Shown: positions 39,667 through 45,462 of the stretch, piece by piece | How the letters are laid out: every line of letters starts with the position of its first letter | Numbering within the stretch: the stretch's first letter is position 1 | Assembly (NCBI GenBank): GCA_902470905.1 | Contig: CABRIC010000010.1 | Coordinates: forward strand, 1-45,462 | Length of the DNA stretch: 45,462 nt | Direction of reading: 5' to 3' | From: an uncultured Collinsella sp. | GTDB lineage: Bacteria; Actinomycetota; Coriobacteriia; Coriobacteriales; Coriobacteriaceae | Translations under genes and position numbers: made by a program | The notes under the pieces: generated by a model | Seen by the model: the letters and a program-made list of their open reading frames with translations, nothing else | What the model was told of the DNA's origin: nothing | Database searches by the model: none

Positions 39667-41445
39667 ATGGACGAGAAGACCAAGGCACAGATTCAGCAGG
39701 AGGCAGCCGACCTGGTTGCCAAGCTGCAGCCGCGTTCCGGCAAGTTTCGCACCATCAGCCCCGAGATGGACCCGCTGCGCCTGGGCTCTGGCTGGTCTAT
39801 CGAGGATCTGGACAAGCCGCAGGTCATTATCGAGTCGACCTTTGGCGATTCGCACCCGGGTTCTGCCGGCCTGTTCGAGCTGGTCGAGGAGGTCCGTGCC
39901 GGCGTTGCCGAGGCTGGCGGTCACGGTGCCCGTTACTTCTGCACCGATATCTGCGACGGCGAGGCCCAGGGACACGACGGCATTAACTACTCGCTGCCCA
40001 GCCGCGACATGATCGCCAACATGATCGAGATCCATGCCAAGGCCACCCCGTTCGACGCCGGCGTCTTTGTCGCCAGCTGCGATAAGGGCCTGCCTGCGAA
40101 CCTCATGGCCATGGGCCGCATCAACATCCCCTCCATCGTCGTTACCGGCGGCGTCATGGATGCCGGTCCCGATCTGCTGACCTTGGAGCAGCTCGGCGCG
40201 ATTTCTGCCCGCTACGAGCGCGGCGAGATCTCCCGCGAGGAGCTTGAGTTTGCCAAGCACAACGCATGCCCCAGCTGCGGCGCCTGCTCCTTTATGGGTA
40301 CCGCCTCGACCATGCAGGTCACGGCCGAGGCCCTGGGCCTTATGCTCCCCGGCACGGCTCTGCTGCCCGCCACCAGCTCCGACCTGCGCGAGTTCGCCCG
40401 CGAGGCCGGCCGTCAGTCCGTGTGGCTCTCCGAGCACAACCTGTGCCCCCGCGACATCGTGACCAAGGAGTCCTTCGAGAACCTCATCATGGTCCACGGC
40501 GCCATTTCGGGCTCCACCAACTCGCTGCTGCATATCCCCGCGATTGCCCGCGAGTTTGGCATCGAGATGTCCGCCGACGACTTCGATCGTCTGCACCGTG
40601 GCGCTCACTACCTGCTTAACGTCCGTCCCGCAGGCGAGTGGCCGGCGCAGTTCTTTTACTATGCGGGTGGCGTGCCGCGCATCATGGAGGAGATCAAGTC
40701 GATGCTCCACCTCGATGTCATGACCGTCACCGGCAAGACCCTCGGCGAAAACCTCGAGGACCTTAAGAACAACGGTTACTACGAGAAGTGCGGTCGTTAC
40801 CTTGAGAAGTGGAATCTCAAGCGCGAGGACATCATCCGTCCGTTTGACCAGGCCTTCGGCACCGACGGTTCCATCGCCATCCTCCACGGCAATCTTGCTC
40901 CCGAGGGCGCGGTCGTCAAGCACACCGTCGTTCCGCGCGAGATGTTCCAGGCTACGCTCAAGGCCCGTCCGTTCGACTGCGAGGAGGACGCCATTCACGC
41001 CGTCCTGACGCACGAGGTCAAGCCCGGCGATGCCGTTATCATTCGCTATGAGGGACCCAAGGGTTCCGGTATGCCCGAGATGTTCTACACCACCGAAGCT
41101 ATCGCCAGCGACCCCGAGCTGGGCGCGAGCATTGCCCTGATCACTGACGGCCGCTTCTCCGGCGCCTCCAAGGGCCCGGCTATCGGTCACGTTTCGCCCG
41201 AGGCCGCTGTGGGCGGTCCGATTGCCCTGATTGAGGAGGGCGACCTTATCCGAATCAACATCCCCGAGCGCTCGCTGTCCATCGTGGGCATCGCCGGCAA
41301 GGAGATGGAGCCGGCCGAGGTCGACGCCGTCCTGGCCGAGCGCCGAGCCGCTTGGAAGCCCAAGGCTAATCGTTACACCTCCGGCACGCTCAAGTTCTTT
41401 ACCGAGCATGCAGTTTCCGCCATTCAGGGTGGCTACATGGAGTAG
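39667..41445 (+). CDS. IlvD/Edd-family sugar-acid dehydratase
   Basis: The 592-residue protein is a Fe-S dehydratase of the IlvD/Edd family. Cluster ligands are expected at Cys in CDKGLPANLMAM and NACPSCGACSFMGTASTM; the C-terminal swivel domain has TDGRFSGASKGPAIGHVSPEAA. Members act on dihydroxy acids in branched-chain amino acid synthesis or on aldonates such as gluconate, galactonate, arabinonate or xylonate. The pairing with a GntP permease and a GntR regulator favours an aldonate dehydratase that makes KDG or a related keto-deoxy acid, rather than IlvD. The start at 39667 has an AAGAGGAG box; an in-frame start 36 nt upstream is less likely. Confidence 0.85.
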   Translation: MDEKTKAQIQQEAADLVAKLQPRSGKFRTISPEMDPLRLGSGWSIEDLDKPQVIIESTFGDSHPGSAGLFELVEEVRAGVAEAGGHGARYFCTDICDGEAQGHDGINYSLPSRDMIANMIEIHAKATPFDAGVFVASCDKGLPANLMAMGRINIPSIVVTGGVMDAGPDLLTLEQLGAISARYERGEISREELEFAKHNACPSCGACSFMGTASTMQVTAEALGLMLPGTALLPATSSDLREFAREAGRQSVWLSEHNLCPRDIVTKESFENLIMVHGAISGSTNSLLHIPAIAREFGIEMSADDFDRLHRGAHYLLNVRPAGEWPAQFFYYAGGVPRIMEEIKSMLHLDVMTVTGKTLGENLEDLKNNGYYEKCGRYLEKWNLKREDIIRPFDQAFGTDGSIAILHGNLAPEGAVVKHTVVPREMFQATLKARPFDCEEDAIHAVLTHEVKPGDAVIIRYEGPKGSGMPEMFYTTEAIASDPELGASIALITDGRFSGASKGPAIGHVSPEAAVGGPIALIEEGDLIRINIPERSLSIVGIAGKEMEPAEVDAVLAERRAAWKPKANRYTSGTLKFFTEHAVSAIQGGYME

Positions 41446-41571
41446 CGCCCATGCGCATCAAATATCTCCTCTCATAGATGCGCGGTACAAAGAGCCCCGA
41501 GCCACGTCACCGGGGCGCGTTGTTCAGCGCCGCCGGGGCGCTCCACTCAAACGACAAGAGACGTCTTACGC

Positions 41572-41613
41572 AAGCGCCCGCGTCCGTGGATAAAACCACG
41601 GGCGTGGGCGCTT
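41572..41613. terminator. Bidirectional terminator between dehydratase and ArsC-like genes
   Basis: An 18-bp perfect stem, 41572-41589 with 41596-41613 (AAGCGCCCGCGTCCGTGG), has a 6-nt A+T loop. The gap 41446-41632 holds nothing else. Confidence 0.85.
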
Positions 41614-41632
41614 CACTTTATTCCCAGCCGCT

Positions 41633-41974
41633 TTATTCCCAGCCCTTCCACACGTCAGGCTCGTAGCCAACGGTTGCCTGGCGGCCGTTGCGAACGATGG
41701 GCTCACGAAGAATCTGCTGGTTATCGAGCACCTTTTCGAACTTCTGGTCGGCAGCAAGATACTGTACGAGCGCAACCGTGTCGGCATCTTTCGCCTTTGG
41801 ATCGATCACAGCGTCGATCCCGCCGACGGCGCGCGTCACGCTTTCGAGCTCGCCTTTGCTCATCCCCTTTTCCTTCAAGTCGATGAACTGGAACTTCACA
41901 CGACGTTCCTTGAAATAGCGCTGCGCCTTCTTAGTATCGAAGCTTTTCTTCGTGCCGAATATCTGGATGTTCAT
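41633..41974 (-). CDS. ArsC/Spx-family protein without any cysteine
   Basis: The 113-residue product has the thioredoxin-like ArsC/YffB/Spx fold: an N-terminal FGTKKSFDTKKAQRYF strand-helix, RRVKFQFIDL, and the C-terminal REPIVRNGRQATVGYEPDVW. In relatives the residue at the active site (position of Ser11 here) is Cys. This protein contains no cysteine at all, so it cannot be a thiol arsenate reductase; a binding role like that of Spx regulators, or a loss of function, is possible. It is convergent with the dehydratase gene, and its Phe codons are all TTC. Confidence 0.85.
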   Translation of the reverse strand: MNIQIFGTKKSFDTKKAQRYFKERRVKFQFIDLKEKGMSKGELESVTRAVGGIDAVIDPKAKDADTVALVQYLAADQKFEKVLDNQQILREPIVRNGRQATVGYEPDVWKGWE

Positions 41975-42494
41975 ACGTACCGCCTTCGCTCAATTCTCGT
42001 CCGTCCATGATACGACAAGGGAGCCGAGCAAAAACAGAGCAGGCGGAGATGGAGGAGGACGGCGACCGACCGTCGGCAAGAGTCGGCCGGATCGGACTGG
42101 CGCCCAGCGCGCGCCGGCGACACGCTCGCAGCTGCACACATAGCCGATGTACAAGCTCGCCGCGGCGTTCCCTCGCCCCGCGGTGTGGCGATAGAGAAGC
42201 ACGCCACCCGTCAACGATGGCGCCTCGGTGAAGAAAATCAACGTCTGGGTTACATCCCTTGAAAGGGGCGAAGACGGCTGCTAGAATGCCTCCCCGCTAT
42301 GAAGGATTTGACCAAAGCATACATCGCAATTCGGCGGCCCCTGGTATACGGGGCCTCTCCTGTTGTTCCCCAAGTGCGCTCTGAGCAGCCGCTTTCTTCC
42401 TGTCGTATCTGATGCACGCATAGCACGTGCATGTTATTTCGCCCGTGGGCCGGCGCGCCTTCGGCGAAGAATCGAATAGATACGAAGGAAGCTT
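41975..42494. other. 520-bp intergenic stretch with two small hairpins
   Basis: No convincing gene is seen; short open frames here have atypical composition. GGCCCC/GGGGCC (42336-42341, 42350-42355) and ATGCACG/CGTGCAT (42412-42418, 42426-42432) can pair. The promoters of the ArsC-like and transporter genes must lie here, but no clear -35/-10 pair stands out. Confidence 0.5.
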
Positions 42495-43934
42495 ATGTCT
42501 GATAATTGTACGGTCGCGCCCGCCAATGGGCGCATTACCGGTACCCAGATCAGCATCGTCGCGGTCGTCGTCCTGGGTGCCTTCTTGGCGCTACTGAACC
42601 AAACGGTGATGTCGCCTGCGCTGCCGGTCATCATGTCCGATTTCGCCATCGATGCCTCGACTGCCCAGTGGATCATGTCCATATACCCGCTGGTGAGCGG
42701 CATCATGGTCCCCGTTTCGGCGTTCCTTATCGACAAGTTCAGCACCCGCGCGCTATTCTTCGGGGCGACGCTGGTGTTCGCGCTGGGCACGCTGCTGTGC
42801 GCCGCAGCCCCTGATTTCCTGTTCCTCATCATCGGTCGCGTGTTGCAAGCGGCGGGCTCAGGCGTGCTCATGCCGCTTGTCTCGGTGGTTCCCATGCTGG
42901 TGTTCCCCGTCGAGAAACGAGGAACGGCTATGGGCATGGCGGGCATCGTCATGTCGGCGGGTCCCGCGGTCGGCCCCGTCGTAGGCGGCGCGGTGATCGA
43001 CACGTACGGCTGGCGCACCATGATCGGCGCCATCGTCCCCCTCGCAATTCTCGTGCTGGTGCTGGGCGTGTTCATGCTGAAAAACGTGGGCGAGCTGAAG
43101 AACCCCAAGCTCGACCTGCCCTCGGTCGTCCTCTCCACCATCGCCTTCGGCGGACTTCTCTACGGGTTCTCGAGCGCCTCGTCGATGGGTTGGGGCAACC
43201 CCGTGGTGCTCGGCTCGATCGTCGCGGGTGTCGTGTGCTTGGTGCTGTTCGTCGTACGCCAGGGCAAAATCGAGGACCCGCTGCTTCAACTGGGCACGCT
43301 CAAGACGCGCGAGTTCCGCGTGGCCGCCATCATCGTCACGCTCATCAACGCCGCATGCCTGGTCACCAACACGCTGTTGCCGTTGCTGCTGCAAACCTCG
43401 CTTGGCGCTTCGGCCTTCGAAACCGGCATGGCCATGCTTCCCGCCGCGGCGGTGGGCATCATCATCAGCCCTATCTCCGGCGTGGTGTTCGACAAGTTCG
43501 GTCCGCGTGCCATCTCGATCGTCGGCCTGGCCCTCATGACCGGCGCCCTGTTCCTGCTCTCGCTTTCGACGGTAAACACGCCCATCTTGGTGGTTGCGCT
43601 GTTCTGCATGCTGCAGTCCGCCGGCCAGTCGCTCGCGAACATGCCGGTGAACACATGGGGTGTCAATGCCTTGAAAAATGACATGATCGCCCACGGCAAC
43701 GCCATCGCGAACACCGGCCGCCAGGTCGCCGGCGGTTTGTGCACGGCGCTCATCATCACGGTCATGACAAGCGTCACCGCGTCGGCCGGCGTCGATGCGA
43801 GCATCCAAGTAGCCACCGCCGTGGGCGCGGGCGTCGCTTACAAGGTGTGCGCGGCAATCGGCCTCGTTTCCCTTATCTGCGCCATATTCAGCGTGCGCAC
43901 CAAGAAAACCGCACCGAAAACGAAGGAGGCATAA
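42495..43934 (+). CDS. MFS drug efflux transporter, DHA2 (EmrB/QacA) family
   Basis: The 479-residue membrane protein has about 14 hydrophobic segments as in the DHA2 drug:H+ antiporter family. Motifs include LNQTVMSPALPVI (helix 1, antiporter D/N position), GRVLQAAGSGVLMPL (motif B) and GPAVGPVVGGAVID (motif C). It is followed 3 nt later by a CBS-domain gene with the AAGGAGG box inside its end, so the two are coupled. Almost all Phe codons are TTC, unlike the mixed TTT/TTC use in the sugar genes to the left, which suggests a different origin. The substrate is unknown. Confidence 0.9.
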   Translation: MSDNCTVAPANGRITGTQISIVAVVVLGAFLALLNQTVMSPALPVIMSDFAIDASTAQWIMSIYPLVSGIMVPVSAFLIDKFSTRALFFGATLVFALGTLLCAAAPDFLFLIIGRVLQAAGSGVLMPLVSVVPMLVFPVEKRGTAMGMAGIVMSAGPAVGPVVGGAVIDTYGWRTMIGAIVPLAILVLVLGVFMLKNVGELKNPKLDLPSVVLSTIAFGGLLYGFSSASSMGWGNPVVLGSIVAGVVCLVLFVVRQGKIEDPLLQLGTLKTREFRVAAIIVTLINAACLVTNTLLPLLLQTSLGASAFETGMAMLPAAAVGIIISPISGVVFDKFGPRAISIVGLALMTGALFLLSLSTVNTPILVVALFCMLQSAGQSLANMPVNTWGVNALKNDMIAHGNAIANTGRQVAGGLCTALIITVMTSVTASAGVDASIQVATAVGAGVAYKVCAAIGLVSLICAIFSVRTKKTAPKTKEA

Positions 43935-43937
43935 GCG

Positions 43938-44444
43938 ATGTCCGAGATTCTGTCCGAGCGCATCCCGCTCGAGCTCGAGGGGACGCCCGTTTCGAGCATC
44001 ATGATTGAAGAGCCGTTCACCTGCACGCAGGATTGCACGATTTCCGACGTGGTGCGCATGCTCGCCGAAAACGAGGTGAGCAGCATGCCCGTAATCGATG
44101 AGCGCAACCAGGTGGTCGGGTTCATCTCCGACGGCGATGTCATGGGAGCCATCGCGCAGCATCGCGCTCACACCATCTTCACGGGCGGCGACGCGTCCAT
44201 GCTGTACTTCGACGATCAGAGCCTTGAGCAGCGCATCGAAGACCTGAAGGATCGCTGCGTCATGGATTTCGCGACGCGCCAGGTAGTGTGTGCCCGTCCC
44301 GAGCAGAGCATCGCCCGCGTCGCCGCGCTGCTGGCGAAGAAGAAGTTCAAGAAGCTTCCTGTGGTTGATGACGAGGGCAAACTCGTGGGGGTCATCCGCC
44401 GCTCCGCCATCACCAAATACATCTTCGGCATCCTTTTCCAATAG
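43938..44444 (+). CDS. Tandem CBS-domain protein
   Basis: The 168-residue product has two CBS domains (about residues 16-70 and 108-165), read from VSSIMIEEPFTCTQDCTISD with SSMPVIDERNQVVGFISDGD and from RQVVCARPEQSIARVAALLA with KKLPVVDDEGKLVGVIRRSA. CBS pairs bind adenine nucleotides and act as energy or second-messenger sensors. No other catalytic domain is present. Coupling to the upstream transporter gene suggests that it modulates the transporter or a partner nearby. Confidence 0.92.
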   Translation: MSEILSERIPLELEGTPVSSIMIEEPFTCTQDCTISDVVRMLAENEVSSMPVIDERNQVVGFISDGDVMGAIAQHRAHTIFTGGDASMLYFDDQSLEQRIEDLKDRCVMDFATRQVVCARPEQSIARVAALLAKKKFKKLPVVDDEGKLVGVIRRSAITKYIFGILFQ

Positions 44445-44618
44445 GGGCAGGTCGCACTTGAGGCGAACATCTCGAGGCATCGAGCCAGCAACTGGACCAG
44501 ACAACCTTGATACGCACACGCTTTCCCTCGATGCTTCGGTAAGGGGAGCTGCGAAAATCGCAGCACGGGTGATCGGCGCCGCGCCCCCGAAGGCAAAAGC
44601 GAACACGGGAGCGATACG

Positions 44619-44927
44619 ATGGGAAAAGTCCTGGACGAAGATTTGGTTTATGAGATTCTCTCCGTCGTGGCAGAGATTCCGGCGGGATGCGTCGCCTCGT
44701 ACGGTCAGATAGCGCGCCTCATCGGCAGGGAGAAAAACTCTCGCCTGGTCGGAGCGGTGCTGAGCGAGGCGGATCGCTACGGCGATTATCCCTGCCACCG
44801 CGTCGTCAACCACGCGGGACGCCTCGCGCCAAACTTCCCCGACCAGCGAGCACTACTGACGGAGGAAGGAGTCGCCTTCCGAGACAACGGCTGCGTCGAC
44901 ATGAAAAAGCACCAGTGGAACGAGTAG
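44619..44927 (+). CDS. MGMT-family methyltransferase-like protein (DNA-binding domain only)
   Basis: The 102-residue protein is the small single-domain member of the O6-alkylguanine-DNA alkyltransferase family. It has SYGQIARLIGREKNSRLVGAVL (helix-turn-helix with the Arg finger position) and YPCHRVV with the reactive Cys retained; alkyltransferase-like proteins without activity have Trp or Ala there. It lacks the N-terminal domain of Ada/Ogt. GGGAGC lies before the start. Whether it repairs DNA or only flags lesions is not known. Confidence 0.88.
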   Translation: MGKVLDEDLVYEILSVVAEIPAGCVASYGQIARLIGREKNSRLVGAVLSEADRYGDYPCHRVVNHAGRLAPNFPDQRALLTEEGVAFRDNGCVDMKKHQWNE

Positions 44928-45148
44928 CCAGGCAGCGTAGCGTCGAAAGGAGCGACGCCACGGGGAACGACCTGCGCCCCGCCGCCGGACAACCTATGGC
45001 AAAGTGACACGTCCCACAAAGAGCGGCGCACCAGTACGAGACACGACCGCGACGTAAAAAGACCCTATGATACTCGTAAGCATCTATCTGATTGCCCGCC
45101 TCGAGGTACCCAAAGAACGAGAGATGCCGAAACCCCTAGACAAAGAAA

Positions 45149-45178
45149 AAGGTCGGGAGCTTTTATGCTTCCGACCTG
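45149..45178 (-). terminator. Terminator of the tRNA gene (read leftwards)
   Basis: GGTCGGGAGC (45151-45160) pairs with GCTTCCGACC (45167-45176), one G-U pair. On the minus strand it is followed by TTTTTCTTT, so it belongs to the tRNA locus at 45187-45231. The rest of the gap 44928-45148 shows nothing I can name. Confidence 0.8.
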
Positions 45179-45186
45179 AAGTTTCA

Positions 45187-45231
45187 TGGTCGCGGGGGGC
45201 GGATTTGAACCACCGACCTTCGGGTTATGAG
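45187..45231 (-). tRNA. 3' half of tRNA-Met (CAT), initiator-like; probable attachment site
   Basis: The minus strand reads anticodon loop CTCATAA (anticodon CAT, 45229-45227), then CCCGAAGGTC, T-arm GGTGG-TTCAAAT-CCGCC, acceptor 3' strand CCCCGCG, A73 and CCA. All of it fits a tRNA-fMet. The 5' half is absent: upstream of the loop the sequence GTCGTAGCGAC cannot pair with CCCGA, and no CGCGGGG acceptor strand follows. Loss of identity exactly at the anticodon loop is what an integration site in a tRNA gene leaves behind. The native terminator remains on the 3' side. Confidence 0.72.
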
Positions 45232-45260
45232 GTCGCTACGACGTTGTTTCATTCAGACAT

Positions 45261-45360
45261 TTCGACCTAAATTGAAGTCAATATAACTCCAGGTCATTTG
45301 ATGTTTTCATAGATTTACGAAAGAAAAGTACGCGGAATAATTCGACCCAAATTCGACCCA
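45261..45360. repeat. Three TTCGACCYA direct repeats next to the tRNA fragment
   Basis: TTCGACCTA (45261-45269), TTCGACCCA (45341-45349) and TTCGACCCA (45352-45360) are direct repeats in the segment right of the tRNA fragment. Spacing and position are compatible with integrase arm-binding sites, or they are simply part of a repeated coding end. Confidence 0.5.
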
Positions 45361-45413
45361 CAACGAGCTTGAAAGCGGTCAGGCGGAGCACTACCCTTGG
45401 GGTGTGACCCCAC
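45315..45413 (-). CDS. Possible C-terminal end of a gene running in from beyond the contig
   Basis: On the minus strand an open frame enters from the adapter boundary and ends at TAA (45317-45315), with residues ending CGSNLGRIIPRTFLS. Only about 32 codons are visible. Next to an attachment-like tRNA fragment the expected gene is a tyrosine integrase, but nothing in this short tail proves it. Confidence 0.3.
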   Translation of the reverse strand: MGSHPKGSAPPDRFQARCGSNLGRIIPRTFLS

Positions 45414-45415
45414 GC

Positions 45416-45462
45416 CTGTCTCTTATACACATCTGACGCTGCCGACGATACTCCTTGTGTAG
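45416..45462 (-). other. Illumina Nextera i5 adapter (artefact)
   Basis: From 45416 the sequence is the complement of the Tn5 mosaic end, the read-1 primer, an 8-base index (AAGGAGTA on the adapter strand) and CTACAC. It is the same adapter as at 1-50, with one index base different. Confidence 0.98.

Noticed and set aside
41990..42241. Minus-strand 83-residue frame upstream of the ArsC-like gene
   Set aside because: There is no ribosome-binding site of note, and its Arg/Pro-rich stretch and poor codon use make it unconvincing; overlapping frames on both strands are equally open.
45067..45270. Plus-strand 67-residue frame with SRGADLNHRPSGYE
   Set aside because: This peptide comes from translating the complement of the tRNA T-arm and anticodon region, a well-known false protein.
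45315..45415. Calling the right-hand tail a tyrosine integrase
   Set aside because: Only about 32 codons are visible and they contain no catalytic residue; it is listed as a possible gene end only.
1..45462. CRISPR array, toxin-antitoxin or restriction system
   Set aside because: No regularly spaced repeats or defence gene families were seen; the many hairpins are irregular in spacing and sequence.
1..45462. Terminal inverted repeat of the contig as a linear element end
   Set aside because: The matching ends are library adapters, not telomere-like or transposon ends.

Overview
The window looks like one short-read contig from a gut actinobacterium of the class Coriobacteriia, most likely Collinsella-like. 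That is an inference from the high G+C, the gene content (two FeoA plus FeoB, EbgA/EbgC, LacI-controlled sugar blocks) and the abundance of intergenic hairpin repeats; no comparison could be run. Both termini are not biological: bases 1-50 and 45416-45462 are Illumina Nextera adapter, so the terminal genes are cut.

Layout. 51-2849 (minus): serB, then the nickel-pincer cofactor genes larB and larC, then a truncated TetR gene 2 nt after larC. 3106-4893 (plus): aspS behind a structured leader. 5201-11678: a LacI repressor divergent from ebgA-ebgC (beta-galactosidase) and an APC permease, with three identical CAACCGGTTG operators between. 12102-15947: an HPr-like protein with Asp at position 46, then the ferrous iron operon feoA-feoA-feoB plus a Cys-rich small membrane protein. 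16092-37110: a large pectin/uronate block: LacI regulator, uxaC-uxaB-uxaA, GPH-type symporter, GH28 polygalacturonase, esterase, a pectin methylesterase fused to an alpha/beta hydrolase, SGNH esterase, GH105 unsaturated uronyl hydrolase, TIM-barrel epimerase-like protein, two flavin/Fe-S oxidoreductases, and on the minus strand dhuD and dhuI. 37271-41445: GntR regulator divergent from a GntP permease and an IlvD/Edd-type dehydratase. 41633-45462: a segment with different codon habits (Cys-less ArsC-like protein, DHA2 transporter, CBS protein, MGMT-like protein) ending in the 3' half of an initiator-type tRNA-Met that looks like an attachment site.

How it works together. None of the pectin enzymes has a recognisable signal peptide, so the block reads as an intracellular oligogalacturonide scavenging system: the symporter imports small oligomers, esterases strip methyl and acyl groups, GH28 and GH105 release galacturonate and unsaturated uronate, and two branches (UxaC-UxaB-UxaA and DhuI-DhuD) converge on 2-keto-3-deoxygluconate (KDG). 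KDG kinase and aldolase are not in the window. The block is tied together by a 14-bp palindrome, GGTGAACGTTCACC, found in one or more copies before uxaC, the symporter, GH105 and dhuD. In three of these promoters its right half (TTCACC) sits where a -35 element would be and a second copy follows the -10. The ebg promoter has the same geometry with its own operator. A further motif, roughly A-rich then CCGTTCA, lies upstream of these promoters and may be a shared activator site.
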